The notes beneath the pieces were generated by a model that did not search any database, was not told where the DNA came from, and saw nothing but the letters and a program-made list of their open reading frames with translations. This document shows, in pieces, positions 1 to 8,852 of a DNA stretch of 64,000 bases (positions are counted from its first letter, which is position 1; the number at the start of each line of letters is the position of its first letter). The position numbers and the translations under genes are program-made. The DNA comes from Candidatus Edwardsbacteria bacterium RifOxyA12_full_54_48. Lineage in GTDB: Bacteria; Edwardsbacteria; AC1; EtOH8. The DNA is taken from contig MFFN01000004.1 in the NCBI GenBank assembly GCA_001777915.1, positions 894,396 through 958,395 of the forward strand, given 5' to 3'.

Positions 1-1
1 C

Positions 2-907
2 GCGGCCCACCGCAAGACATTTCTATCCAAGCGGGAGGAGATGCAGAGACAGAGCCAGGGCTCGCTCAACCGTCTGAAGCAGGCCGAGTCGGTGATGCAC
101 CGCAGCCGCCTGGAGAGCGACGAGCTTCAGAGCAAGCTTTCCCAGGCTCAGATAGAGCTGGGCTCGGTGCGGAACGATCTGGACAACATCACCAACCGGC
201 TGAGGAACGAATACGAGGTCGATATCCAGGCCCTGGCGGCCTGCGAAGAAATAAACCTGGAAGAGAGCCGCAGCCGGATAGAAGACCTCCGCCACCGTTT
301 GAAGAAACTGGGCCCGGTCAATTTTGCCGCCTTCCAGGAGCTGCAGCAGGATGAAGAGCGGTACGGTTTCCTGGTCAAACAGCGGGACGACCTGCTGTCG
401 GCCAAGGAGGATCTGGCCAACACCATCAGGAAAATTGACGAAACCGCCAGGGCCATGTTCCTGGAAACCTTCGAGGCCATCAAGAAAGGCTTCTCCCAGA
501 TATTCCAGCGCTTGTTCATCGGCGGGGAGGCCGACCTGAAACTGACCGGCAGTGATGATCCGTTGGAGGCCGAGATCGAGATCCTGGCCACCCCGGAGGG
601 CAAGAGCCTGAAGTCCATCCGGCTGTTGTCGGGCGGGGAGAAGGCCATGACCGCCACCGCCCTGCTGTTCGGGATCTATCTGGTCAAACCGGCCCCCTTC
701 TGCGTGCTGGACGAGCTGGACGCACCGCTGGACGACGCCAATGTCCAGCGCTTCTGCGCCATGCTCAAGGACTTTGCCGGCGGCACCCAATTCCTGGTGA
801 TCACCCATAACAAGCGGACCATGGAGGTGGCCGACCGGCTTTACGGGGTGACCATGGAGAAGCCCGGCATCTCAAAGGTGGTCTCGGTCAAATTTGACAA
901 CAGTTAA
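2..907 (+). CDS. smc: Chromosome segregation protein SMC, C-terminal part (5' truncated by window edge)
   Basis: The frame is open from the first bases of the window, so the gene starts upstream and only about 301 C-terminal residues are seen. They comprise the end of the coiled coil, then the C-terminal ATPase lobe with the ABC signature LSGGEKA (near base 630), a Walker B stretch ending in LDELDAPLDDAN (near 710) and the H-loop region ITHNKRTM. That order is diagnostic for SMC/RecN-type ATPases; the sequence between coil and head (VNFAAFQEL) fits SMC. SMC dimers with ScpAB organise and segregate the chromosome. corA and ftsY follow on the same strand; smc next to ftsY is common in bacteria. 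Confidence 0.93.
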   Translation, partial: AAHRKTFLSKREEMQRQSQGSLNRLKQAESVMHRSRLESDELQSKLSQAQIELGSVRNDLDNITNRLRNEYEVDIQALAACEEINLEESRSRIEDLRHRLKKLGPVNFAAFQELQQDEERYGFLVKQRDDLLSAKEDLANTIRKIDETARAMFLETFEAIKKGFSQIFQRLFIGGEADLKLTGSDDPLEAEIEILATPEGKSLKSIRLLSGGEKAMTATALLFGIYLVKPAPFCVLDELDAPLDDANVQRFCAMLKDFAGGTQFLVITHNKRTMEVADRLYGVTMEKPGISKVVSVKFDNS

Positions 908-926
908 CATTATCTGGTTATAACCG

Positions 927-1841
927 ATGCTCAGAATATGCCAAATAAAAGACCATCAGGTGTCCGATTGTTCCGGAGAACAGGGACCCATCTGGGTATA
1001 CACCAATCCCAGCGAGCAGGAAAAAAAGCATCTGGTAAATGAACTGAAGATCGACGAGCACACCCTGGCCTCGGCCCTGGACCCCGATGAGTTATCGAGG
1101 CTGGAATTCGAGCCGGATCATGCGGCCCTGATATTCAAACGGCCCAAGAACTACTCCTCCCAGGACGAACTTCTGTTCAAGGTGTCATCGGTCGGCCTAT
1201 TCCTTTTTAAGGACCGGCTGATCGTGGTGATGCCGGAAGAGGCTCCGCTGTTCGAGGGAAAACAGTTCCAGCGGGTGGCGTCCCTGAACGACCTGTTGCT
1301 TAAGTTGATCTACCGATCCATCTTTCATTACCTGGAGCACCTGAAGATAATAAACATGATAACCGATTCTTTGGAGGACAAGATCAGCTCCTCCATGGAG
1401 AATAAATACCTGCTCAACCTGTTCACCCTGGAGAAGAGCCTGGTCTATTACCTGAATGCCATCAACTCAAATTCCATGCTGATAGAAAAACTCAAGACCA
1501 ATGCCGCCAAGATCGGCTTCTCGCCCGAGGGGCTGGAATTCCTGGACGACATCATCATCGAGAACAACCAGTGCTACCGTCAAGCCGAAATATATTCCAA
1601 CATCCTGGCCAGCATGATGGACGCCAGAGCCTCCATCGTCAGCAACAACCTCAACGTGCTGATGAAGACCCTGAACATCATCACCATCGGCATCATGGTG
1701 CCCACCTTCGTGGTCAGCGCCTTCTCCATGAACGTCGGCATCCCCCTTTCCTGGCACCCGTCGGCCTTCTGGATGGTGATGGGACTGGCCCTGGTCTCGG
1801 TGGTGGCCTTCATGCTGTTCTGGCGCTTCAAGAAGTGGTAG
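927..1841 (+). CDS. corA: CorA-family divalent metal ion transporter
   Basis: The 304-residue protein has a long soluble N-terminal part rich in charged helices and two hydrophobic segments at the very C-terminus (about residues 245-300), the CorA layout of a cytoplasmic funnel plus two-helix pore. The pore loop reads FSMNVGIPL, so the usual GMN signature is SMN here, as in some divergent CorA-like proteins. CorA pentamers carry Mg2+ (or Co2+/Ni2+) across the inner membrane. It starts 19 bases after smc and ends 2 bases before ftsY, so co-transcription is likely. The altered Gly makes the substrate less certain. Confidence 0.85.
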   Translation: MLRICQIKDHQVSDCSGEQGPIWVYTNPSEQEKKHLVNELKIDEHTLASALDPDELSRLEFEPDHAALIFKRPKNYSSQDELLFKVSSVGLFLFKDRLIVVMPEEAPLFEGKQFQRVASLNDLLLKLIYRSIFHYLEHLKIINMITDSLEDKISSSMENKYLLNLFTLEKSLVYYLNAINSNSMLIEKLKTNAAKIGFSPEGLEFLDDIIIENNQCYRQAEIYSNILASMMDARASIVSNNLNVLMKTLNIITIGIMVPTFVVSAFSMNVGIPLSWHPSAFWMVMGLALVSVVAFMLFWRFKKW

Positions 1842-1843
1842 CC

Positions 1844-2749
1844 GTGCCCCTGATCAAAAGCATCCGGGACGGCCTGAATAAGACCCGGATGGGCATCTGG
1901 CAGAAAACGGTCGGCGTTATCACCGGAAAAAGATCGCTGTCACCTCAGGAACTGTCGGAACTGGAAGAGCTTCTTATCCTTTCTGATGTCGGGGTGGAGG
2001 CCGGGGAAAGGCTGATCAACGCTGTCAGGAACGGCCAGAGCGACCAAACGGCCATGGAACGGCTGAAGGGCGAGATGCTGGGGATCCTGTCCCTAAATTC
2101 AAATTTCAAATTTCAAATTTCAAAATACGAAAATAAACCCCAGGTATGGTTGATCATAGGGGTCAACGGGTCGGGCAAGACCACCTCCATCGCCAAATTG
2201 GCGCATTACCTGAAAGAACAGGACCGGCGGGTGATGCTGGCCGCCGGGGATACCTACCGGGCGGCCGCCATCGAGCAGCTTAAAAAATGGGCCGACCGGC
2301 TGGGGGTCGAGTTCATCGGCAGTAAAACCGGGGCCGACCCGGCCAGCGTAGCCTACGATGCGGTGGAATCGGCCGCGGCCAGAAAGGTCAGCCATCTTTT
2401 GATAGATACCGCCGGCAGATTGCATACCCAAAAGCATCTGCGGGACGAGCTGGGCAAGATATACTCCACCATAGGCAAAAAGCTGCCGGGGGCCCCGCAT
2501 CTGACCCTGTTGGTACTGGATGCCACCACCGGACAGAATGCCGTCAGCCAGGCCAAGCTGTTCTCGCAGGCTGCCAAGATCGATGGTATAATACTCACCA
2601 AATTAGACGGCACCGCCAAGGGCGGCATAGTGCTGGCCATTGCCATGGAGCTGAAGATCCCGGTTTTTTTCACCGGAGTGGGGGAGGGTCTGGATGACCT
2701 GCTGGCTTTCGAACCGGCTGCTTTTGTGGATAGCCTGCTGGAGGGATAG
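1844..2749 (+). CDS. ftsY: Signal recognition particle receptor FtsY
   Basis: The 301-residue SRP-type GTPase has an N domain (about residues 1-85), Walker A GVNGSGKTT at about residue 106, the insertion box with AGDTYRAAA, DTAGR near residue 188 and TKLDGTAKGG near 250. FtsY docks ribosome-SRP complexes at the inner membrane; its partner Ffh is at 17789. The GTG at 1844 gives a normal short FtsY without a long acidic domain. An upstream ATG in the same frame would overlap corA by more than 200 bases and code non-homologous sequence, so it was rejected. A short AT-rich tandem repeat sits in frame between the N and G domains. Confidence 0.95.
   Translation: MPLIKSIRDGLNKTRMGIWQKTVGVITGKRSLSPQELSELEELLILSDVGVEAGERLINAVRNGQSDQTAMERLKGEMLGILSLNSNFKFQISKYENKPQVWLIIGVNGSGKTTSIAKLAHYLKEQDRRVMLAAGDTYRAAAIEQLKKWADRLGVEFIGSKTGADPASVAYDAVESAAARKVSHLLIDTAGRLHTQKHLRDELGKIYSTIGKKLPGAPHLTLLVLDATTGQNAVSQAKLFSQAAKIDGIILTKLDGTAKGGIVLAIAMELKIPVFFTGVGEGLDDLLAFEPAAFVDSLLEG
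2095..2134 (+). repeat. In-frame AT-rich tandem repeat (AAATTTC units) inside ftsY
   Basis: About four imperfect units of AAATTTC stand out as AT-rich in a GC-richer gene. They code for roughly residues 84-97 (NSNFKFQISKYENK) at the linker between the N and G domains and keep the frame. A similar AT-rich tract lies in frame in fmt at 10578. Confidence 0.75.
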
Positions 2750-2772
2750 CCGGGTTTTAAAGCATTTGAATA

Positions 2773-2801
2773 TTGACATTATCTTGATAATGGGATATAT
2801 T
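2773..2801 (+). promoter_or_regulatory. Sigma-70-type promoter of the riboflavin operon
   Basis: TTGACA (2773-2778) and TATATT (2796-2801) are separated by 17 bases. The predicted start of transcription, around 2808, coincides with the first base of the FMN riboswitch P1 stem. Confidence 0.8.
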
Positions 2802-2807
2802 TACCAT

Positions 2808-2994
2808 ACCTTCGGGGCGGGGTGAGATTCCCCGATCGGCGGTAGGTCCGCAAAATAAGCCTGGCGGACAAAGCCCGCAAATCCATCATGGATCGACCCG
2901 GTGAAATACCGGGGCCGACGGTCCCTCCACAATACCCATAATTAACTGCTCTTTCAGTGGTTGAGCGGAGGGGAAAGTCCGGATGAAAGAAGGT
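2808..2994 (+). promoter_or_regulatory. FMN riboswitch (RFN element)
   Basis: The RFN consensus is present in order: ACCTTCGGGGC, the GGTGAGATTCCCC loop, CGGCGGTAGGTCCGC, CCGGTGAAATACCGG, GCCGACGGTC and the closing GGATGAAAGAAGGT. ACCTTC (2808-2813) pairs with GAAGGT (2989-2994) to form P1. An intrinsic terminator follows at 3051, just before ribD. Binding of FMN should therefore stop transcription of the riboflavin genes. Confidence 0.96.
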
Positions 2995-3050
2995 TTAACG
3001 GGGCCTGAATGCAAGCAGCGTTCTTGCGTAAGGGCTGTCTGTTTTGATTT

Positions 3051-3090
3051 CCCCGAAGGAGTCTTTTAGGCTTATTCGGGGTTTTTATTT
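3051..3090 (+). terminator. Rho-independent terminator of the FMN riboswitch expression platform
   Basis: CCCCGAA pairs with TTCGGGG and is followed by a T-rich run. It lies between the aptamer and the ribD start, the position expected for transcriptional attenuation by FMN. Confidence 0.85.
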
Positions 3091-3098
3091 GTCAATGC

Positions 3099-4214
3099 GT
3101 GAGCCAGATGGAAGAACATAAGCGATACATGATGATGGCCCTGGAGCTGGCGGCTAAGGCCAAAGGCCGGACCTGGCCCAATCCCATGGTGGGGGCGGTC
3201 ATCGTAAAAGGGCATCAAGTCGTAGGGCAGGGGTATCACCAAAAGGCCGGACTGGTGCATGCAGAGATTGAGGCCCTGGCCCAGGCCGGGGATCAGGCCG
3301 GGGGGGCCATCCTGTATGTCAACCTGGAGCCCTGCTGCCACAGCGGAAAAAGGACCCCGCCCTGCACCCAGGCCATCATTGGGGCCGGCATCAAAACCGT
3401 AGTGTACGGGATGGATGATCCCAACCCCAATGTCAATGGAAAGGGAGCCGAAGAACTCAAAAAAGCCGGAATCGAAACGATAGGAAAAGTGATGGAAAAA
3501 GAAGCCCAAGGGTTGAACGAAGTTTACCGGAAATACATGATCACCGGGTATCCCTTTACGGTTCTTAAGATGGCTTTAAGCCTGGACGGCAGGATCGCTA
3601 TCCATAATGGGGAATCGCGTGGGCTGTCGTCGAAGGAATCCCTTGAACTGGTGCATAAACTGCGGCTGGAATCGGAGGCCATCATGGTGGGCAGCGGCAC
3701 GGTGATTAAGGACGATCCCGATCTGACAGTCCGGCTGGTGGACAACCCCGACAATAAACAGCCCACCAGGTTCGTGGTCGACAGCACTCTAAAGAGTCCA
3801 ACCAACTCCAAAGTCTTTGATCAATCCATTGCCAAGACGGTGATGATAACCACCGACCAGGCTGATCCCAGCAGGAAAGCGGAACTGGAAAAGAAAGAAA
3901 TAGAGATCTGGACAATCCGGGCCCTGCCGGACGGAATGGTGGACATAAAGGAACTGCTGCGCCAGATGGGGCTTCATGAATACTGCAACCTCCTGGTCGA
4001 GGGAGGCAGCGGCCTGGCCACGTCATTTTTAAAAGCGGGGCTGGTCGACAAGCTGAGCCTCCTTTATACGCCCACTATCATCGGGGGGGACGGGGTCCCG
4101 CCTTTCGGCCAGCTGGGTCTGAAAAACATCGCCGAGGCCTTCAAGCTTCGCGATCTGAAGGCCCGGCCGGTGGGCGATGATATTTTAGTCGAAGCCTACC
4201 CGGCGAGGGATTGA
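3099..4214 (+). CDS. ribD: Bifunctional riboflavin deaminase/reductase RibD
   Basis: The 371-residue protein has an N-terminal cytidine-deaminase-like domain with the zinc ligands HAE (about residue 54) and PCCHSGKRTPPC (about residues 79-90). The C-terminal RibD reductase domain contains LVEGGSGLATSFL. It deaminates and then reduces the pyrimidine intermediate made from GTP in riboflavin synthesis. The first start is GTG at 3099; an in-frame ATG at 3108 is an equal candidate because neither has a strong ribosome-binding site. It is the first gene after the FMN riboswitch and ends one base before ribE. Confidence 0.96.
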   Translation: MSQMEEHKRYMMMALELAAKAKGRTWPNPMVGAVIVKGHQVVGQGYHQKAGLVHAEIEALAQAGDQAGGAILYVNLEPCCHSGKRTPPCTQAIIGAGIKTVVYGMDDPNPNVNGKGAEELKKAGIETIGKVMEKEAQGLNEVYRKYMITGYPFTVLKMALSLDGRIAIHNGESRGLSSKESLELVHKLRLESEAIMVGSGTVIKDDPDLTVRLVDNPDNKQPTRFVVDSTLKSPTNSKVFDQSIAKTVMITTDQADPSRKAELEKKEIEIWTIRALPDGMVDIKELLRQMGLHEYCNLLVEGGSGLATSFLKAGLVDKLSLLYTPTIIGGDGVPPFGQLGLKNIAEAFKLRDLKARPVGDDILVEAYPARD

Positions 4215-4215
4215 T

Positions 4216-4803
4216 ATGTTCACCGGACTGATAGAGCAGATAGGCACCATCAAGGCCCTTAAAAATGCCGGGCATTCGGCCCAGATCGATATTGCGGCCG
4301 AGTGGTCCGGCCTGGTTTTGGGGGAGAGCATCGCTGTCAACGGGGCCTGCCTGACCGTGGCCAGGATGATCGCCGGGGGGTTTTCCGCCGACCTCAGCCG
4401 GGAGACCATCAGTAAAACTTCGTTTTCCGGGATCAAGATCGGTGCTCCGGTCAATCTGGAAAGGGCCCTGAAGTTAGAGGACAGGTTTGGCGGCCATTTT
4501 GTCTCCGGGCATGTGGACTGCACAGCAAAGATCTCCAAGATCATCCTCCGTCCGGGCGGCACCGAGATCAAGATATCGATAGGCTTGGGGCATTCAAAAT
4601 ACATAATTGACCAGGGCTCGGTGGCGGTGGACGGCATCAGCCTGACGGCATCGCGCAAAGAGCCCGACGGATTCTGGATAGCCGTCATTCCCCATACCCT
4701 GGAACATACCAACCTGAAATTCCGAAAAACCGGGGACCAGGTAAACCTGGAGTTTGATATGATGGTCAAATATACCGAATCAATAATAAAAGGGAAGCGA
4801 TAA
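4216..4803 (+). CDS. ribE: Riboflavin synthase, alpha subunit
   Basis: The 195-residue protein starts with the family's hallmark MFTGLIEQ and contains two similar lumazine-binding barrels; each has an internal start like VNGACLT or VDGISLT and a GHVD or LEFD-type segment. It converts two molecules of 6,7-dimethyl-8-ribityllumazine to riboflavin and 5-amino-6-ribitylaminouracil. The start is one base after the ribD stop, so the two are translationally coupled. Confidence 0.96.
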   Translation: MFTGLIEQIGTIKALKNAGHSAQIDIAAEWSGLVLGESIAVNGACLTVARMIAGGFSADLSRETISKTSFSGIKIGAPVNLERALKLEDRFGGHFVSGHVDCTAKISKIILRPGGTEIKISIGLGHSKYIIDQGSVAVDGISLTASRKEPDGFWIAVIPHTLEHTNLKFRKTGDQVNLEFDMMVKYTESIIKGKR

Positions 4804-4900
4804 TTCAACCACAAAAGGCGCAAATCAAAACCAAGAAATATATCTTGTGATCGATGTGCTTTATGTGGCTAAATTCGGAATGTTATTTTATAAGGAAACG

Positions 4901-6127
4901 ATGAGCGGTAAATTTAAATTCAACTCCATTTCCGAGGCCATCCGCGATACCAGAGCCGGCAAAATGATCATAGTAGTGGACGATGAGAACCGCGAGAACG
5001 AGGGGGATCTGGTGATGGCGGCGGCCAGGGTGACCCCGGCAGCGGTGAATTTTATGGCCAAAGAGGGGCGGGGGCTGGTCTGCGCCTCGCTCTCCCGGCA
5101 GAGGCTGGAACAACTGGATCTGGGGCCGATGGTGGAGCGCAACACCGCCAAGCTGGGGACCAATTTCGCGGTATCGGTGGATGCCGTGAAAGGCACCACC
5201 ACCGGCATCTCCGCCCATGATAGGGCCTCCACCATCAAAACCCTGATCCATCCCAAGACCCGGCCGTCCGACCTGGCCCGGCCCGGCCATGTTTTTCCGC
5301 TGATGTCGGCCGAGGGCGGGGTGCTGCGGCGGACCGGACATACCGAAGCGGCCCTGGACCTGGCCCGGCTGGCCGGACTGTATCCGGCCGGGGTCATCTG
5401 TGAGGTCATCTCCGACGACGGTACCATGGCCCGGGGAGCAAAACTGTTTGCCTTCGCCGCCAGGCACAAACTGAAGATCATCACCATCAAGGATCTGATA
5501 GAATACCGCCGGAAGAAGGAAAAATTGGTGATGCCGGTGCTGGAGACCAAGCTGCCCACCAAATACGGCCAGTTCCGGCTGGTGGTCTACGAAGACATGA
5601 TTGAGAATTACCATCATCTGGCCCTGGTAAAAGGGGCGGTCAGGGGCCGGAAAAATATCCTGGTGCGGGTGCATTCCCAGTGCCTGACCGGGGACATTCT
5701 GGGCTCCAGCCGCTGCGACTGCGGCGACCAGCTGGCGGCGGCCATGAAGATGATCGACCAGGAGGGCCGGGGGGTCTTTTTGTACATGAGGCAGGAGGGC
5801 CGGGGCATCGGGTTGTTCAACAAGCTGAAGGCCTATAAGTTGCAGGACCAGGGGATGGACACCATCGAAGCCAACCTGGCCCTGGGCTTCGCCGCCGACG
5901 AGAGGGACTACGGCATCGGGGCCCAGATACTGGCCGACCTGGGCCTCTCCAGCATCAGGTTGATAACCAACAACCCCGATAAGATCGCCGGCCTGGAGGG
6001 CTATGGCCTGAAGATAGTAAAGCGGATCGCCATTCAGGTGCCCTGCACCCCGGCCAACGCCCGCTATATGAAGACCAAGCGCGACAAGATGGGACATCTG
6101 CTGGACAAGAATTTCTGCCTCAGCTGA
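4901..6127 (+). CDS. ribBA: Bifunctional DHBP synthase / GTP cyclohydrolase II RibBA
   Basis: About 408 residues. The N-terminal half is dihydroxybutanone-phosphate synthase with DDENRENEGDLVMAA near residues 27-41. The C-terminal half is GTP cyclohydrolase II with zinc cysteines in CLTGDILGSSRCDCGDQ (near residues 261-277) and EGRGIGLFNKLKAY. The two domains supply both precursors of riboflavin. ATG 4901 follows AAGGAAAC and fits the usual length; a GTG at 4847 would add 18 unrelated residues. The 97-base gap after ribE holds an A-rich repeat-like stretch (CCACAAAAGGCGCAAA). Confidence 0.96.
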   Translation: MSGKFKFNSISEAIRDTRAGKMIIVVDDENRENEGDLVMAAARVTPAAVNFMAKEGRGLVCASLSRQRLEQLDLGPMVERNTAKLGTNFAVSVDAVKGTTTGISAHDRASTIKTLIHPKTRPSDLARPGHVFPLMSAEGGVLRRTGHTEAALDLARLAGLYPAGVICEVISDDGTMARGAKLFAFAARHKLKIITIKDLIEYRRKKEKLVMPVLETKLPTKYGQFRLVVYEDMIENYHHLALVKGAVRGRKNILVRVHSQCLTGDILGSSRCDCGDQLAAAMKMIDQEGRGVFLYMRQEGRGIGLFNKLKAYKLQDQGMDTIEANLALGFAADERDYGIGAQILADLGLSSIRLITNNPDKIAGLEGYGLKIVKRIAIQVPCTPANARYMKTKRDKMGHLLDKNFCLS

Positions 6128-6166
6128 TCCGTTAACGGAACATTCATTATTTTAAGGAGGGTTAAA

Positions 6167-6631
6167 ATGCCAAAGATAATCGAGGGCCACTTAAGCGCGG
6201 CCGACAAAAAATTCTGCCTGGTGGTGTCACGCTTCAACGACCTGATAAGCCAGCGCCTGGTGGACGGAGCCTTGGACTGCATAACCAGGCACGGCGGGAG
6301 CGACGCCAACGTGGAGCTGGTCTGGGTGCCGGGCTCCTTTGAGATCCCCGGGGTGGCTGCCAGGGTGGCCGCATCCAAAAAATATCAGGCGGTCATCTGC
6401 CTGGGGGCCGTCATCCGGGGCGATACCCCGCATTTCGACTATATCGCGGCCGAGGTGGCCAAGGGGGTGGCCCAGGTCTCCATGAATTCAGGGGTGCCCA
6501 CGGTGTTCGGAGTGATCACCACCGACAACCTGGACCAGGCCCTGGACCGGGCCGGCAGCAAGGCCGGCAACAAGGGATGGCAGGCGGCCCTGTCGGCCAT
6601 CGAGCTGACCGATCTCTACCGGAAGATATAA
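6167..6631 (+). CDS. ribH: 6,7-dimethyl-8-ribityllumazine synthase
   Basis: The 154-residue protein has the lumazine synthase pattern: FNDLISQRLVDGA, WVPGSFEIP, the CLGAVIRGDTPHFDYI active-site region and GVITTDNLDQALDRAG. It condenses the RibD and RibBA products into lumazine, often as an icosahedral shell. A strong AAGGAGGG lies upstream. nusB follows 7 bases later, a frequent bacterial arrangement. Confidence 0.97.
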   Translation: MPKIIEGHLSAADKKFCLVVSRFNDLISQRLVDGALDCITRHGGSDANVELVWVPGSFEIPGVAARVAASKKYQAVICLGAVIRGDTPHFDYIAAEVAKGVAQVSMNSGVPTVFGVITTDNLDQALDRAGSKAGNKGWQAALSAIELTDLYRKI

Positions 6632-6638
6632 GGAACAG

Positions 6639-7058
6639 ATGGGCTCCCGAAGAAAATCAAGAGAGCTGGCCCTGCAGGCCCTGTACCAGGTGGACCTCAC
6701 CGGGGACTTGGCGGAGAAGGCGTTGTATGACCTTAAACACCGGAATCCAGAGGATCCTGAAATGGTCGAGTTTTCAGGGGTCCTGGTCAATGCCGTGATC
6801 ACCAACCTGGACAGCATCGATCGGGTCATCATCAAAGCGGCCCAGAACTGGACCATGGACCGCATGGCCCTGATCGACCGGAATATCATCCGTCTGGGGG
6901 TGGCTCAATTGCAGCATCTTGAGGAGCAGGTGCCCCCCAAGGTGGCCATCGACGAATCCATCGAACTGGCCAAGAAGTTCGGGGACGAGGAATCCGGGCG
7001 CTTCATAAACGGAGTGCTGGACAAGATATTCAAGGATATGGAAAAAAAGGAAAGATAA
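6639..7058 (+). CDS. nusB: Transcription antitermination protein NusB
   Basis: The 139-residue all-helical protein begins MGSRRKSRELALQALYQ and ends with the VAIDESIELAKKFGDEESGRFINGVLD segment typical of NusB. NusB with S10 binds boxA RNA and supports rRNA antitermination. It follows ribH closely and precedes a phosphoesterase by one base, so it probably belongs to the same transcript. Confidence 0.95.
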   Translation: MGSRRKSRELALQALYQVDLTGDLAEKALYDLKHRNPEDPEMVEFSGVLVNAVITNLDSIDRVIIKAAQNWTMDRMALIDRNIIRLGVAQLQHLEEQVPPKVAIDESIELAKKFGDEESGRFINGVLDKIFKDMEKKER

Positions 7059-7059
7059 G

Positions 7060-7800
7060 ATGCGGTGCGCCTTAATATCAGACATACATGGCAACCATGA
7101 AGCCCTGGCCGCGGTGCTGGCCGACATCAAACAAAAAGGCATCAAGGACATTTTTTGCCTGGGCGACACCGTAGGTTACGGGGCCGATCCGGCCAAGTGC
7201 CTGGCGGAGATAGGCGGGCTTACCGACCAGGTCATCGCCGGCAATCACGACCATGGGGCGGTGGGCCTGCTGGATCTTTCCAGCTTCAATCTTAATGCCC
7301 GCAAAGCGGCGGAGTGGACGGGGAAAAAACTAACCTCGGGGGAAAGAGACCTCCTTAAAAAACTACCCCTGAATCTAAAGGCCAGCATTCAGGGAAACGA
7401 AATGCTGATGGTCCACTCCACTCCCAATAAGCCGGAGGACTGGCATTATATCCTGTCGCTGGATGAGGCCGAATACCAGTTTGAAAAATTTGGCGAAAGG
7501 CTTTGTTTTGTCGGCCATTCCCACCAGCCCATATTCTGGGAATGCGACGCCCATGGCAAGTGTAGCATCGCCGGCAGGGAGTACGTTCACCTGGAGAGGG
7601 ACCGGAGATATATAATCAACGTGGGCAGCGTGGGGCAGCCCAGGGACGGCGACCCCAGGGCCACCTATGCCATCTGCGACGGGGAAAGAATGGAAGTGGC
7701 GATACGGCGGGTGGAGTACGATATCAAATCCGCCCAGGAAAAGATAATCCGGGCCGGTTTGCCGGCCCGCCTGGCCGAACGCCTGTCAACCGGGATCTAA
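7060..7800 (+). CDS. Calcineurin-like metallophosphoesterase
   Basis: The 246-residue protein carries the full metallophosphoesterase signature: SDIHGNHEAL (about residue 7), GDTVGYG, GNHDHG, a histidine in MVHSTP and GHSHQP. These bind two metal ions. Relatives (the YfcE/MJ0936-like group) act on phosphodiesters or phosphoproteins, and the natural substrate cannot be read from sequence. In a cell that encodes a cyclase, cAMP is a possible substrate but this is only speculation. It begins one base after nusB. Confidence 0.9.
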   Translation: MRCALISDIHGNHEALAAVLADIKQKGIKDIFCLGDTVGYGADPAKCLAEIGGLTDQVIAGNHDHGAVGLLDLSSFNLNARKAAEWTGKKLTSGERDLLKKLPLNLKASIQGNEMLMVHSTPNKPEDWHYILSLDEAEYQFEKFGERLCFVGHSHQPIFWECDAHGKCSIAGREYVHLERDRRYIINVGSVGQPRDGDPRATYAICDGERMEVAIRRVEYDIKSAQEKIIRAGLPARLAERLSTGI

Positions 7801-7817
7801 CGGGGGATATCGCAGCC

Positions 7818-8846
7818 ATGTCAACCGCCATAGCCATAATAATACCGCATCACAACGGCCAACAGATGCTGGCCGACTGCCTGTGTTCCCTGGCCAAGAC
7901 CGAATATGATAATTACCGCATCTACCTGGTGGACAATGCTTCGCGGGACGGAAGCCCCCAATGGGCCAAACAGAACTATCCCCAGATAGAACTGATCTCC
8001 TCCCAACAGAACCTGGGATATGCCGGCGGCTGCAACCTGGGCATCCGTTCCACCACCGAAAGATATATCGTTCTCCTGAACAATGACACCGAGGTCAAGC
8101 CGGACTGGCTGAGCAAGCTGTCCTCCGAACTTGACCAGGACGATACCATAGCTGCGGCCCAGCCCAAGATCCTGTGGCTGAAGGACCGGACCCGGTTTGA
8201 TTATTCCGGCGGGGCCGGAGGCATGATGGATATCTACGGATTTCCCTATTGTCTGGGCCGGCTGTTCGACTGTAAGGAGAAGGATCTGGGGCAGTACGAC
8301 CATAATCAGAAAGATATCTTCTGGGCCTCGGGATCGGCCTCCATATACCGCCGGAGCGTGCTGGACAAGGTGGGCCTGCTGGACCAGGATTTCTTCATGC
8401 ACATGGAGGAGATAGATCTGGCCTGGCGGATGCACCTGGCCGGGCACCGGGTGATAGCCGTCCCCGGGTCGGTGATCTATCATTTATCCGGAGGTTCCCT
8501 GCCGGCCGGCAATTTCCGCAAGATGTACCTCAATCACCGCAACAGCCTGCTGATGCTGTGGAAGAACTATTCGCTGACCAGCCTTCTGTGGGTCTGGCCC
8601 CTGCGGCTGGCGCTGGAGGTGATGGCATTCTTAAAAGCCTTGACCTCCGGCAATCTGGAGTGGGCCCGGGCCATTGTCCAGGCGGGTTTATGGATGGCGG
8701 AAAACCCGCGGCTGGTCTGGAAAAAACACCGGGAGGTCCAGAGATTAAGAGCCGCCAGCGACAGCAGGATCAGGGCTAAAATGTACCAGGGCAGCATAGC
8801 TGTCAAGTATTTTCTTCAGGGTAAACGCACTGCCAACGATTTATGA
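7818..8846 (+). CDS. Family 2 glycosyltransferase
   Basis: The 342-residue protein has a GT-A fold N-terminus: VDNASRDGS, NLGYAGGCNLGI and LLNNDTEVKPDW, where the NDT acts as the DXD-type nucleotide-sugar site. It also has the EEIDLAWRMHLAG motif of rhamnosyltransferase-like GT2 enzymes. The C-terminus has amphipathic or membrane-associated stretches. It probably adds a sugar to a cell-surface polysaccharide. It lies just upstream of a flippase-like membrane protein, which fits an envelope role. The acceptor is unknown. Confidence 0.9.
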   Translation: MSTAIAIIIPHHNGQQMLADCLCSLAKTEYDNYRIYLVDNASRDGSPQWAKQNYPQIELISSQQNLGYAGGCNLGIRSTTERYIVLLNNDTEVKPDWLSKLSSELDQDDTIAAAQPKILWLKDRTRFDYSGGAGGMMDIYGFPYCLGRLFDCKEKDLGQYDHNQKDIFWASGSASIYRRSVLDKVGLLDQDFFMHMEEIDLAWRMHLAGHRVIAVPGSVIYHLSGGSLPAGNFRKMYLNHRNSLLMLWKNYSLTSLLWVWPLRLALEVMAFLKALTSGNLEWARAIVQAGLWMAENPRLVWKKHREVQRLRAASDSRIRAKMYQGSIAVKYFLQGKRTANDL

Positions 8847-8852
8847 AATGAA

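Noticed and set aside
23..808. Long minus-strand open frame opposite smc (and many like it opposite ribBA, comM and others)
   Set aside because: Composition is Gly/His/Gln-rich shadow sequence in a GC-rich gene with strong homology on the plus strand.
1571..1843. Longer start of ftsY inside corA
   Set aside because: The extension is His/Gln/Arg-rich out-of-frame corA sequence; GTG 1844 gives a normal FtsY.
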